NCBI GenBank assembly: GCA_050288165.1
Contig: JBNKDG010000001.1
Location: 292,687-356,686, forward strand
Length of the DNA: 64,000 bases
Reading direction: 5' to 3'
Source of the DNA: JAPHTQ01 sp050288165
GTDB taxonomy: Bacteria > Pseudomonadota > Gammaproteobacteria > Thiohalomonadales > Thiohalomonadaceae
Shown here: piece after piece, positions 33,418-43,500 of the stretch
How positions within the stretch are numbered: the first letter of the stretch is position 1
Layout of the letters: every line of letters starts with the position of its first letter
Position numbers and translations under genes: made by a program
Notes under the pieces: model-generated
Seen by the model: only the letters and a program-made list of their open reading frames with translations
What the model was told of the DNA's origin: nothing
Database searches by the model: none

Positions 33418-34458
33418 TTAAGTATTCAAATGTTTCTTTGGTCCGAATAAGCCCCGAAGCCGGTCAAGCAAACGGTTGGCTCCTGCTTCTCGCTTGTTAA
33501 TACAGTACAACGTCCAGCGTTCCCTGCGCTCAGACATCCAGTCCTGTTTATAGGCATCGTTCCCGGTCAGGAAGTCTATCTCATCGACCTTGTCGTTATC
33601 GATGACATGCTTCATTAAATAGCTGGTCAGGATCGAACCGGGTGAGTAGTGCCGCCATTGCTCGTCATAGACCAGTTTGAAGATGCTGGCCTTGCCATGC
33701 ACCACAAACCAGAATTGTGCCGCAACTGGCGTATCATCCACATAAAGGATGGCGAGCCGTAACCATTTCGGTTGCGACAGGCTATGTGTCAAACCTTCGA
33801 TAAAGTCGCCATACAGCTCGTTGGCCTTCCAGCTTCGGTTATAAACCGTGGTGTAATCGGCCAGCGCCCGCTGCAGATCATTATCGACAAACAGGCGTAT
33901 GTTGTAACCGTGCTCTCGCTCCAGTTTCCGCGTTTTGCGGGCGAGGGTATTTTGCACCCTGGCCGGACGGGCTGCCAGGTAATCCTCGAACGTTTGTCTC
34001 CGGGTACGATGGAGCCAGTTATGGAAGCGAAACGTTCGATGACAGGCAACACCTGCTGCCTCCATCGCCTGCTGGAAGGCCTGCATGTGCCCGTCATCCG
34101 CTGCGATCGGGTCCAGACGCAGGGATGAGAACCTCAGCTGAGTTAATCCTCGAACCAGACACTCCACCACCTCCTGCTGCCGATCTTTAACAAGCAGCAG
34201 GCTGTATAGCGAGGAGTAAAGATTGGTCAGTGCATACCAGTGTTCGTCGCTTTTCTTCTTCAGCGGCAGCAGGGCGAGGAGTTCACCGCCTTCCATCACA
34301 CAGGCCAGCAGGATGCCGTGGCAATCATCTGTCGGGTTCCCGAGCAGGTTCTCAAACCAGGGTCGAGAAAAGAAGATGCTCTCTTTGGCTGCGTGGACAA
34401 ACAGAGAGTCTGCTTCGTCGGGTAGCTGTTCAAGTTCCGCGTAACAGATAAATTCCAT
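33418..34458 (-). CDS. FemAB/BioF2-like GNAT-fold acyltransferase
   Basis: This 346-residue protein of the Acetyltransf_6 (BioF2-like) type has two GNAT-like halves. It includes the typical ARPARVQNTLARKTRKLERE helix, the strand PVAAQFWFVVHGKASIFKL and YSPGSILTSYLMKHVID with the late VDEIDFLTGNDAYKQDWM. Members of this group use aminoacyl-tRNA or acyl-CoA to modify polysaccharides, peptidoglycan or small molecules. The acceptor here is unknown. It lies four bases downstream of the YCII-like gene in the same operon. Confidence 0.82.
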   Translation of the reverse strand: MEFICYAELEQLPDEADSLFVHAAKESIFFSRPWFENLLGNPTDDCHGILLACVMEGGELLALLPLKKKSDEHWYALTNLYSSLYSLLLVKDRQQEVVECLVRGLTQLRFSSLRLDPIAADDGHMQAFQQAMEAAGVACHRTFRFHNWLHRTRRQTFEDYLAARPARVQNTLARKTRKLEREHGYNIRLFVDNDLQRALADYTTVYNRSWKANELYGDFIEGLTHSLSQPKWLRLAILYVDDTPVAAQFWFVVHGKASIFKLVYDEQWRHYSPGSILTSYLMKHVIDNDKVDEIDFLTGNDAYKQDWMSERRERWTLYCINKREAGANRLLDRLRGLFGPKKHLNT

Positions 34459-34461
34459 TAA

Positions 34462-34812
34462 CTAGTTGAGCGTTTTACTGCTGCCCTTATCCAGATCGCC
34501 TGTCATCTCGACCATCTCCGAGACTTCCAGTGTGCCGTTGATTTCCAGGAATGGACAGGACTGTGCAGCGGCAAGGGCCTCCTGCATGGAATCCATTCTC
34601 AGGATAGTCATCCCTGACATGGCAGAGATACTTCCCTCGGAGGTCGCGCCACCCGCCCTTACCGTATGCGTGTCTTTGAATGGTACTGCCGGACTGACCA
34701 CAGCATTACCCAGTGACATCATCCACTGCTGGTAAGCATCCATGTGCTTTTGCCGTTGTGCAGGGTCGGAAGGGTGTTCTCCTCCCAGATAAACCAAAAT
34801 ATATTGTGGCAT
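34462..34812 (-). CDS. YCII-related (DGPF-type) small protein
   Basis: The 116-residue protein of the YCII/DGPF dimeric alpha-beta-barrel fold begins MPQYILVYLGGEHP and contains the pattern HMDAYQQWMMSLG and ALAAAQSCPFLEINGTLEV usual for the family. Functions vary and most members are uncharacterised. The start at 34812 is set by GGAGG nine bases upstream; an in-frame extension to 34932 lacks a ribosome site. First gene of the four-gene operon. Confidence 0.8.
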   Translation of the reverse strand: MPQYILVYLGGEHPSDPAQRQKHMDAYQQWMMSLGNAVVSPAVPFKDTHTVRAGGATSEGSISAMSGMTILRMDSMQEALAAAQSCPFLEINGTLEVSEMVEMTGDLDKGSSKTLN

Positions 34813-35191
34813 GTGATATACCTCCGGCATGAGATTACGATGAACGAAACGGCTGATTTTAAAGTAATTTCTGATGAAAATCAGGAGGGAATACGCATCG
34901 TGGAAACAATGGTCCGTTAGGTCATAATGCACCTTTATGTGTGAATTATATTTATCGATAGCGCAGATGCCTGGCTGAACCCATATCCAGCGCGGGTTTG
35001 AAGCCGCTATCCCGGAGCATAAATAATAATTTATCGCTCCATAAAAAGTTCAAGCTGCACAGGGCGTTGCGGGCTACCCGGCAGGTTCTGTTATACTTTT
35101 GCCTGCATTGATAACCCGATTTTTGGCGTGATTGTTTTCAGCTGTGAATCCTTGCAGTGGCGATCGCGACATCGAAGAAAAAAGGTGACTT
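34813..35191. other. intergenic region with an inverted repeat
   Basis: These 379 bp between divergent transcripts presumably hold both promoters. GATAGCG (34957-34963) can pair with CGCTATC (35005-35011) around further complementary bases (GGCT/AGCC), forming a branched hairpin of about 55 bases. No known motif was recognised. Confidence 0.35.
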
Positions 35192-35353
35192 ATGAGCGGA
35201 CATGCTAGCACTAGACCGAAAGTACCTGAGGGCAAAGCCCGTTTTGTTACAACCACCCAAATGGAGCCGAATGAAAAAGGTTTCGTAGGTTACAAAACTA
35301 CCTGGGAGCCCTTCCAGAAAGAAGTTCCGTACACCACTCCCAAGCGTCCCTGA
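35192..35353 (+). CDS. small hypothetical protein, 53 residues
   Basis: This short frame opens with AAAAAAGGTGACTT before its ATG and closes at TGA 35351-35353. The product is basic and threonine/proline-rich (MSGHASTRPKVPEGKARF to VPYTTPKRP) with no cysteine or membrane segment. A ribosome site, balanced codon use and a long 3' hairpin immediately downstream support a real, probably well-expressed gene. Function is unknown. Confidence 0.65.
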   Translation: MSGHASTRPKVPEGKARFVTTTQMEPNEKGFVGYKTTWEPFQKEVPYTTPKRP

Positions 35354-35370
35354 TTCTCGGGTTCGCTCTT

Positions 35371-35402
35371 CTTATGGGGGATGCAGCAGCATCTCCCATA
35401 AG
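35371..35402 (+). terminator. 14-bp hairpin after the 53-residue gene
   Basis: CTTATGGGGGATGC (35371-35384) pairs with GCATCTCCCATAAG (35389-35402), with one G-U pair and an AGCA loop. No T tract follows, so it may terminate weakly or protect the transcript's 3' end. Confidence 0.6.
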
Positions 35403-35528
35403 ATAACTCCCTCCTGTTTGCGATAGCCCGTTTCTCTGGGCCGTTTTTTCTCATATACGTTTCCCTGTTGTTACTCTTTTGCCCAGATGACTCTGCTGTT
35501 CTTTGCACCTTTGCGTTAAGCTCTTTTC

Positions 35529-36230
35529 ATGCGGACCTTCCAGTTTGAGACCATCGGTATCATCCACTCCCCCTATCGGGAGAAGTTCGGTATTCCAAGA
35601 CAGCCGGGCCTGGTTGCTGCCGAGGCGACGTTGGAACTGCTGCCGCCCTACAATCGTCCTGAGGCGGTAAAGGGGCTGGAGGGGTTCTCCCACATCTGGA
35701 TCAGTTTCGTCTTTCACGGCGTCAAACGCAGTGAATGGAAGCCGACGGTGCGGCCGCCGCGACTGGGTGGCAACGAGCGCGTCGGGGTGTTTGCCAGTCG
35801 CTCCACCCATCGGCCCAACCCTCTTGGGCTTTCCGTAGTGGCGTTGACCGGTATCGATTGCCAGGAAGGCAGGGTCGAGCTGCGGATTAAGGGTGCCGAC
35901 CTGCTGGATGGCACTCCGGTGCTCGACATCAAACCCTACATTCCCTATGTCGATAGCGTCAGCGATGCCCGCGGCGGTTTTGCCGATACGCCGCCGGAGG
36001 TAAAGCTGACCGTCGTGTTTACCGATCAGGCAGAAGCGCAGTGCCGGGAGTTGTCTGAGCGCTATCCGAACTTACAGACATTGATAGACGGCGTATTGGC
36101 CCAAGACCCTCGCCCGGCCTACCAGGCAGAGGAGGGGCGTGAGTACGGTGTCAGTCTCTATGATTTCAACGTGCGCTTTCGCGTTACTGGAGATAGTGCC
36201 GAAGTCCTGGCTATTGATGCGGTGGGGTAG
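35529..36230 (+). CDS. trmO: TrmO, tRNA (N6-threonylcarbamoyladenosine-37) methyltransferase
   Basis: This 233-residue protein of the YaeB/TsaA/TrmO family has an N-terminal SAM-binding beta-barrel. Recognisable parts are IGIIHSPYREKFGIPRQPGL, the LEGFSHIWISFVFH strand and the FASRSTHRPNPLGLS loop. A smaller C-terminal domain ends with YDFNVRFRV. It adds a methyl group to t6A37 in tRNA-Thr to give m6t6A. The length is typical. Its last 20 bases overlap the 3' end of the convergent motB-like gene. Confidence 0.93.
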   Translation: MRTFQFETIGIIHSPYREKFGIPRQPGLVAAEATLELLPPYNRPEAVKGLEGFSHIWISFVFHGVKRSEWKPTVRPPRLGGNERVGVFASRSTHRPNPLGLSVVALTGIDCQEGRVELRIKGADLLDGTPVLDIKPYIPYVDSVSDARGGFADTPPEVKLTVVFTDQAEAQCRELSERYPNLQTLIDGVLAQDPRPAYQAEEGREYGVSLYDFNVRFRVTGDSAEVLAIDAVG

Positions 36231-37041
36231 TCGGTAACGGCGCTTCGCCCGCCTGGGTCAGATCTCCCAACGTAACCACAATTTCCACACGACGGTTCTT
36301 GGCGCGATTGGCGGGTGTGTCGTTGGGTACCAGCGGCACCGAGTCGGCGCGTCCCGAGGCGATGATACGATTAGGCGGTAAATTTGAGACGTTGAGCATG
36401 CGCTGTACTACTGAAGCAGCTCGCGCCGATGAAAGGTCCCAGTTGGAGCGGAAGCGGGCGGTGGTGATCGGGACATCGTCGGTATGTCCGATTACCAGGA
36501 TGCTGCCGTCGATGTCGCTCAGGGTCTGGCTGACTCGATCCAGGATCGGCAGGAAATTTTCTCGCAGCTGGGCACTGGCTACATCGAAAGAGATGGTCTC
36601 CTGGAAGCGGATGACGATCTTGTCCTCATATTTGTTCAGTTCGATCGATTCCGCGTTAATCTCCTTATCCATTTCTCCTTTCAATTTCTGATAAAGATGA
36701 TCGGTGGCGTCGATCACCTCCTGATTGGGTTGGGTCTGCTCAATCTTCGGCTCTTCCTTGATCTCCTGCTCGATCTGCTCAGGTTCCGGCACAATCTCCG
36801 GAGTGGGTATCTCAATGATGCCTCGGTCGCCGATAATGTTTCCGGCACCCGTCATGTATCCGTTCATGGGGTCGGAGAAGGCCTGTTTGATCGACATCAG
36901 TGCCTGTTTGTACTTCACCACGTCGGTGGTCGACATGGAGAGTAGCAGCACGAAAAAAGTCAGCATCAACGACATCAGGTCAGCAAAGGTGACCATCCAC
37001 CCCGGTGCACCGGCTGGCAGCAGACCTTTACTCTTAGCCAT
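36211..37041 (-). CDS. motB: PomB/MotB-type flagellar stator subunit with OmpA domain
   Basis: The 276-residue protein has a single N-terminal membrane helix preceded by the PGWMVTFADLMSLMLTFF motif, whose Asp is the ion-binding residue of the stator, followed by a linker and a C-terminal OmpA/MotB peptidoglycan-binding domain (LVIGHTDDVPITTARFRSNWDLSSARA). With the upstream MotA/PomA-like protein it forms the torque-generating channel. The start MAKSKGLLPAGAPGW overlaps the end of the MotA gene by eight bases; a longer frame to 37131 lies within that gene and was rejected. Confidence 0.9.
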   Translation of the reverse strand: MAKSKGLLPAGAPGWMVTFADLMSLMLTFFVLLLSMSTTDVVKYKQALMSIKQAFSDPMNGYMTGAGNIIGDRGIIEIPTPEIVPEPEQIEQEIKEEPKIEQTQPNQEVIDATDHLYQKLKGEMDKEINAESIELNKYEDKIVIRFQETISFDVASAQLRENFLPILDRVSQTLSDIDGSILVIGHTDDVPITTARFRSNWDLSSARAASVVQRMLNVSNLPPNRIIASGRADSVPLVPNDTPANRAKNRRVEIVVTLGDLTQAGEAPLPTTPPHQ

Positions 37042-37834
37042 TGTTCTCTGTTGTCTGGTTGGTTGCCGCTTCCGCTTCCTGCTGCAGGATCGCGCGCTTG
37101 CTATGGGGCAGGTAGGCTTCCAGCACCTCATCCATCAGTCGTGGACTAAGCCCCTGCTGGATACAGGTGATGATATCGATAATCAGCTGCTGGTTGGCGA
37201 CCTCCTGGTTGCTGCGTAATTCCAGTTTGTCAGCGATGGGCAGAGCGACAAGGTTGGCGATCAGCGCACCGTAGAGGGTCGTGAGCAGGGCTACCGCCAT
37301 TGCCGGACCGATGCTCTGGGGATCGGACAGGGTGTTAAGCATCTGCACCAGACCGATGAGGGTACCGATCATGCCGAAGGCCGGTGCGGACTCCCCTATG
37401 GCACGGAATATCTTCTGTCCCACCATATGCCGCTCGAGGCTCTGTTCCATATCCTCCTTGAGTGCCTTGCCGATGAAGTCCGGTTTATATCCGTCGGCCA
37501 GCATCTGTACGCCGCGGGAGAGGAAGGGATCCGGGGTTTCAAAGCTGTCCAGTGACAGCACCCCTTTCTTGCGACTGAGATCGGCAATCTCATTGGCGAC
37601 CAGGATCAGTTCTTCAGGGGATGAGGTTTTGAAACGGAAGGCATTGATGGCGACCTTGATGCTATTGATGAAGTGACCGAGGGAGAATTTGATCAAGGTT
37701 GCTGCGGTGGCGCCGCCGACGACGATCATGAGGGAAGGGATGCTGATAAACATCATGGCGCTGCCGCCGAGGATGATTGCCGCGGCCACAAGTCCCATGC
37801 CGCTGAGCAGGCCGATTAGTGTTGCGATATCCAC
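37034..37834 (-). CDS. motA: PomA/MotA-type flagellar stator subunit
   Basis: The 266-residue protein has four membrane segments. The first pair is at about 3-50 (LIGLLSGMGLVAAAIILGG) and the second at about 145-205 (APAFGMIGTLIGLVQML, TLYGALIANLVALPIADKLE), with a cytoplasmic loop between. The short length and the first-helix context resemble PomA of sodium-driven motors rather than E. coli MotA; the driving ion is inference. It starts at GTG with GGGGAG nine bases upstream and is co-transcribed with motB. Confidence 0.9.
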   Translation of the reverse strand: MDIATLIGLLSGMGLVAAAIILGGSAMMFISIPSLMIVVGGATAATLIKFSLGHFINSIKVAINAFRFKTSSPEELILVANEIADLSRKKGVLSLDSFETPDPFLSRGVQMLADGYKPDFIGKALKEDMEQSLERHMVGQKIFRAIGESAPAFGMIGTLIGLVQMLNTLSDPQSIGPAMAVALLTTLYGALIANLVALPIADKLELRSNQEVANQQLIIDIITCIQQGLSPRLMDEVLEAYLPHSKRAILQQEAEAATNQTTENNG

Positions 37835-38162
37835 AGTCTCTCCCCGTTATTTGTATGCCGGATCAATAGATACTATAACCTGTAGGGATTGTAATGCTAA
37901 GTGCGGTAATAACTCCCCTTAGTGGTAATAGTGAATTCCCCTGCTCAGGTATGGCCGAGGCTAACGGTCAAGAAATAGTGGGAATTGCCGATAGTATGCT
38001 GCGGCACCCCGATACCGGTTGGCTCAGCCGAAAGTATGATTGTACGGAGAGTCGACTTACCACAGCATACGGGCCCTTTTGCCATGGATGTCGTCTAAGC
38101 GCCCAATTTATGGCGGTATGGATACCCCGATAACCAGTATTTGCTTGAGGAGTATCTACAAC
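37835..38162 (+). promoter_or_regulatory. intergenic region with FliA (sigma-28)-like promoters for the chemoreceptor gene
   Basis: TCAA-N15-GCCGATAG (37968-37994) differs at two positions from the FliA consensus TAAA-N15-GCCGATAA. A weaker match, TTTA-N15-CCCGATAA (38107-38133), lies 30 bases before the ATG. Chemoreceptor genes are commonly under FliA. Nothing else was recognised in the 328 bp. Confidence 0.5.
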
Positions 38163-40424
38163 ATGAAGAACCTCTCTATCTTCTGGCGTTTCGCCCTCGC
38201 TACCGTAGCCTTGCTGGCGACGATTGTCGTGACGATCGTCCTGGTGGCCGACATGCGCATGGAAGAGACCCTGCAGGAGACTGAGCAGCACCAGCTTAAC
38301 GACTACCGTGAAATGCTCCTGGGTAAATTAACGGCCGAGGGTGCACGGGCCCACTCCATGGCGCAACTGGTCGCGTCTATCCCTAAAGTACAACAGGCTT
38401 TTGCCGCCGGTGATCGGGAAACGTTGGCGCAGATGTTCGGTCCCGGCTTTAATGAGCTAAAGAAGGACCTGGCAGTGCGTCAGTTCCAGTTTCACACCCC
38501 GCCCGCGATCTCTTTCCTGCGGGTACACAAACTGAACAAGTTCGGTGACGATCTCTCCTCTTTCCGCAAGACAGTGATAGCGACCAACAACGACAAAAAA
38601 CCGGTCAGCGGGCTGGAGGTTGGTGTCGCGGGTCTGGGTATTCGAGGCATTGTGCCTGTGTTTAATGACGGCAAACACATCGGTTCGGTGGAGTTCGGTA
38701 TGTCATTTGGCCAGGCATTTTTCGATGAATTCAAAAAACAGTACGGCGTTGATGTTGCGCTACACCTGGATCGAAACGGCAGTTTTGAGACTTTCGGTTC
38801 AACCCTGAAGCAGAAGACACTGCTGGACAAGGCACTGATGCGTCGTGCGATGCAAGGCACATCGGTCTACCAGAAGGGCGACAACGAAGGCACTCCTGTT
38901 GGCATCATGGCGGAGTCGGTCGACGACTATTCCGGTAATCCGATCGGCGTGGTGGAGATTGTGGCGGACCGCAGTTATTTCAGCGATGCCATCACCTCTT
39001 TGCAGATGATCATGCTGGGTCTTGGTGCACTGGGTATCCTCATCGGTGTTGTTAGTAGCGCCGTGATCGCGCGCGGCGTCACCGCGCCACTGAAGCGTGT
39101 GGCGGCATCCTTCGAAGACATTGCCGATGGTGATGGCAACCTCGATATTCAGCTGCCATTGGAAGGTGTGGAGGAAACGGTGCGACTGTCACGTGCGTTT
39201 AATCGCTTCATTGAACGCATTCGCGACACCGTAGAACAGGTGGCAACCTCAGCAACCAAACTTGCCCCGGCGGTGGAGAGTTTCTCCTCTGGTGCCGAAA
39301 AGACCCACCGCGGTATGTTGCAACAGCAGCGTGAGACCGAGCAGATAGCCGCAGCGGTCAACGAGATGTCGGCGACGGTGCATGAAGTGGCGAGCAACAC
39401 CTCGCTGGCCGCCGATGCCGCCAGTCAGGCGGATCAGGAGACAAGTACCGGCAAGCAGGTAGTGGAACGCACGGTGCAGGCGATTAACGACGTGGCATCG
39501 GAGATGGAGCGTATTGCTGAGGTCATTTCCAGGGTTAACGATGATAGTCAACGTATCGGTAGTGTGCTGGACGTCATCGTCGGCATCGCCGAGCAGACCA
39601 ATCTGCTGGCACTGAATGCTGCTATCGAAGCGGCACGTGCCGGTGAACAGGGGCGTGGTTTCGCCGTAGTGGCCGATGAGGTGCGTTCGCTTGCCCAGCG
39701 TACTCAACGCTCAACCGAAGAGATCCGCGGCATGATTCAGGGGCTGCAGAGCAGTGCCAGTCAGGCGGTCGGTGTTATTGAGGAGGGGCGTAAGAGTACC
39801 TCGGTCTCAGTGGAACAGGCAGAGCACGCAGGTCACGCTCTGGATGCGATCCTCAGTGCGGTAGACACCATTAGCGCCATGAACACGCAGATCGCCACCG
39901 CGGCGGAAGAGCAGAGTGCCGTGGCCGAAGAGATCAATCGCAATATCAGCCGGATTAGCGATGTCACCGTACAGACGACCGCCGAAGCGGCCGAGTTGTC
40001 GCATGAGAGTGAAACCCTGGTCAAACTTTCCGAGGAGCTGCTCGGCGTGGTCGGCCGTTTCAATCTGGGTGAAAAGCAGCTGATCATCGATCTGGAGAAG
40101 GCCAAGGTCGCGCATCTGTCGTGGAAGGTGAAACTACGCGGCTTCCTTGACGGCCGCGCAGCATTGACTCGGGAACAGGCGGTTTCCGATCACGACTGTG
40201 CTTTCGGCAAATGGTACTTCGGCCAGGGGCTGGCGCGTTTTGGCCATATCAGCGAGATGGCCGAGGTCAAGGGGCCGCATGCGGAGATGCACGGCCTGAT
40301 TCGCACCATCATCGAGTTGAAGGAACGGGGTGATATCGAAGGGGCCGAGCGGGAATATCTCAAGGTCGGGCCACTTTCAGAGCGCATTGTCGGCCTTATC
40401 GACAGGATCAAGCAGGGTATCTGA
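38163..40424 (+). CDS. methyl-accepting chemotaxis protein with C-terminal CZB domain
   Basis: This chemoreceptor of 753 residues has a first membrane helix (about 7-29), a periplasmic Cache-like sensor (about 30-280), a second helix (about 282-306) and a HAMP domain. A long signalling coiled coil follows with the hairpin tip around EQTNLLALNAAIEAARAGEQ (about 475-495). The end (about 650-753) is a CZB zinc-binding domain with His in HLSWKVKL, Cys in DHDCAFGKWYFG and His in GPHAEMHGL. CZB receptors are known to sense zinc or hypochlorous acid. The start at 38163 follows GAGGAG; the longer frame from 38040 has no ribosome site. Confidence 0.92.
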   Translation: MKNLSIFWRFALATVALLATIVVTIVLVADMRMEETLQETEQHQLNDYREMLLGKLTAEGARAHSMAQLVASIPKVQQAFAAGDRETLAQMFGPGFNELKKDLAVRQFQFHTPPAISFLRVHKLNKFGDDLSSFRKTVIATNNDKKPVSGLEVGVAGLGIRGIVPVFNDGKHIGSVEFGMSFGQAFFDEFKKQYGVDVALHLDRNGSFETFGSTLKQKTLLDKALMRRAMQGTSVYQKGDNEGTPVGIMAESVDDYSGNPIGVVEIVADRSYFSDAITSLQMIMLGLGALGILIGVVSSAVIARGVTAPLKRVAASFEDIADGDGNLDIQLPLEGVEETVRLSRAFNRFIERIRDTVEQVATSATKLAPAVESFSSGAEKTHRGMLQQQRETEQIAAAVNEMSATVHEVASNTSLAADAASQADQETSTGKQVVERTVQAINDVASEMERIAEVISRVNDDSQRIGSVLDVIVGIAEQTNLLALNAAIEAARAGEQGRGFAVVADEVRSLAQRTQRSTEEIRGMIQGLQSSASQAVGVIEEGRKSTSVSVEQAEHAGHALDAILSAVDTISAMNTQIATAAEEQSAVAEEINRNISRISDVTVQTTAEAAELSHESETLVKLSEELLGVVGRFNLGEKQLIIDLEKAKVAHLSWKVKLRGFLDGRAALTREQAVSDHDCAFGKWYFGQGLARFGHISEMAEVKGPHAEMHGLIRTIIELKERGDIEGAEREYLKVGPLSERIVGLIDRIKQGI

Positions 40425-40547
40425 GTTATCGTAAGGACACGCTTGAAATGCGCTGCAGGGAGTCTATTACCTTGTTCTGGGTAGGGTGTTTATCTGCAGG
40501 CGTTTAGCATATATGCTTTGTGGATGTGTGCCTGCGGTTATTCCCAA

Positions 40548-43500
40548 ATGGTTCGAGCGTTGCGCCCTGTCAAGCTGCTCTTCCTGATCGGCTCTCTGCT
40601 GGTTACCACCGGCGTTCAGGCTGAGATCACCGTGCGCATCGGGGTGCTGGCCAAGCGTGGCGAAGAGCAGACCATCAACCGCTGGCAACCGACCGCCGAA
40701 TACCTGACTCGTGAGTTATCCGGCTATCAATTCGTGGTCACACCGCTCGATTTCGTCGAAATCGATGAGGCGGTAACCAGTAAGCGAATCGACTTCGTTC
40801 TCGCCAATTCCGCCATCTATGTGGAACTGGAAAGCCGTTACGGCGCAGGGCGCATCGCGACCATGCGTAACCGTAACGGCCACCGCGGCTATACCGTGTT
40901 CGGCGGGGTGATCTTTACCCGTGCCGACAATACCGCAATTAACTCCCTCGAAGATCTAAAAGGTGTGCGTTTCGCCGCGGTCAAGGAGAACTCCTTCGGC
41001 GGATATCAGATGGCCTGGCGAGAGATGGCGCAGGTTGGGATTTCGCCGGACAAGGATACCGATCTGGTGTTTTCCGGCACCCACGACAGCGTGGTTTATT
41101 CCGTATTGCGTGGCCAGGCGGATGCCGGAACGGTGCGCACCGATACCCTGGAACGGATGCAGCTTGAGGGCAAGATCGATCTTGCGCAGTTGAAAATCCT
41201 CAACCCCCAGCGCTACCCCAACTTCGGTTATTTATGCAGTACTCGTCTCTATCCTGAGTGGCCATTTGCCAGGCTCAATCACACCGCTGATGAACTCAGC
41301 CATGCCGTGGCCATCGCGCTGCTGCGCATGCCTCCCGATAGCTCAGCCGCCAGGACCGGTATGGTGTCCGGCTGGACCGTACCCGAGAACTATCAGCCGG
41401 TGCACGATTTGATGCGCGAGTTACGCATCGGACCCTATGTCGATCTGGGACACATCACCTTTGCCGATCTGCTGAGTAACTACTGGCACTGGTTGTTACT
41501 CACATTTCTGCTTCTGGCCTCATCGGTATCGATCGCCGCCTACGTCACGCGGATCAATTTGCGCCTGCGTGAAGCCGAGTGCGAATTAATTGCAGCCAGG
41601 GATCATCTGGCGGATAAGGTACAAGAACGGACAGCGGAGCTGGAACAGAGTCATCGCAGACTGGAACGAATCAGCCGTGACTGGAACGACGCTTTCGATG
41701 CGATCCAGGATCCGATCTTTATCCACGATGCCGAATTGCGCATCGTACAGGCCAATCCGGCCTATTGTCTGCGCGCCGGGCATCCTCTAGAGACGATGCA
41801 AGGACAACCTTACTACCACTTCTTCCCCAAGATGGAGTGGCCGATGAGTATCTGCCAGCAGTTTCCCGAACAGCATGATAATGAAAGCGACGAAATTCGT
41901 CTGGACAATGGTGAGATATTTGTCTCGCGTTCTTTCAACATTTTGAGTGCCGATAACAAACCCAGGCATGCACTGCATATCCTTGAGGATGTGACCGCAC
42001 AGCGTCGGAGTGAAACGGAAATGCGTCGGCTCAATCGGGCCTTACGTACCTTGAGTCTCTGTAATACCACACTGGTGCATGCCGAAGCAGAACATGAATT
42101 GATGGATGACATCTGCCAGATCCTGATCGAGCATGGTGGTTATCGTTTCGTCTGGGTGGGATACGACAAAGACCATACAAGTGGACAACATATTCAGCCT
42201 GCGAGCTATGCGGGGCATGGAGGGGAATTCCTCCAGTTGTTGATGGAGAAAAGCGAGACTAATGGTGTCTATGAACAGGCCCAGCGCGCCCTGCGAGAAA
42301 ACACACCGGTGGTGATGCGTGACCTTTCTCGGGAGGAACACCTGTCCACGCAATGGTGTAAGGCGGCGCTAAAATCCGGTTACGCCGCTGCCGTGGCATT
42401 GCCACTGGCTGCCCGCGGCGAGAGTATCGGTGTGATCTGCATTTTCTCCGATGAATCCAATGTCTTTAATGACCAGGAGATGAGCTTGTTGCTGGAGATG
42501 GCCGGCGACCTCTCCTTCGGTATTCATACCCTGCGCAATCGGATTAAACGGGAACAGGCAGAACAGGCGCTATTGCAAACCGAGGAGCGTTACGAGGAGC
42601 TCTACGAAAATGCGCCCAATGCCTATATTTCGGTTTCAGTGAACGATGGTCGGTTGATTCAGTTCAACCAGGCTTTGTGCGATCTCCTGGGGTATTCGCG
42701 CGACGCATTGCAGCAGATGAAGGTGTTCGATCTGTATGCCGATACCGAAAACGGTCTGGAGAAGGCAAAGGCACTGTTTGCCAAATTCCAGCAGGGTAAG
42801 GGGGCGCGTGATGTGGAACTGCAGATGCGCCATGCCTCCGGTCATCCTGTTTGGGTCAGTGTCAGTATCGATCCGATGCTGGATGATCAGGGCAACGTGG
42901 TGGAAAGCCGTTCCATGGTGATCGACATTTCTGAGCGCAAATGTGCCGAAGAAGAGCGTGTTCACTTTGCCGAGAAGCTGCAACGTTCACTGTTGCAGGC
43001 TATTCGTGCCATCGCCCTGACCATCGAAAAACGTGACCCCTATACAGCCGGTCATCAGGAGCGGGTAGCGGAACTGGCGGTGAAGATTGGTAAGCAACTG
43101 GGCCTTGATGAGTACGAATTGGAAGGGCTCAGGCTGGGCGCACTGATCCATGACATCGGCAAGATATCCATTCCCGCGGAGATCCTCAGCCGTCCCGGCA
43201 GATTGGGTCCGGAGATGTTCAGTATTATCAAAACCCACCCGAATAACGGTTACGAGATCATTCAGGGAGTCGAATTTCCCTGGCCGCTGGCTGACATGGT
43301 TTTGCAACACCACGAGCGGCTGGATGGTAGTGGTTATCCACAAGGTCTTAGCGGCGATGATATCTGCTACAGCGCCCGTATCCTGATGGTCGCCGATGTG
43401 GTGGAAGCGATGTCATCGCACCGTCCCTATCGGGCGGGTCTTGGCCTGGAAACAGCGCTGGATGAGATACGCCAGGGTAGCGGAACCAGGTACGATTCAG

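Noticed and set aside
37880..38160. c-di-GMP riboswitch before the chemoreceptor gene
   Set aside because: Short GGATACCCCGATAACC-like pieces are present but the conserved GEMM core and tetraloop helices are not.
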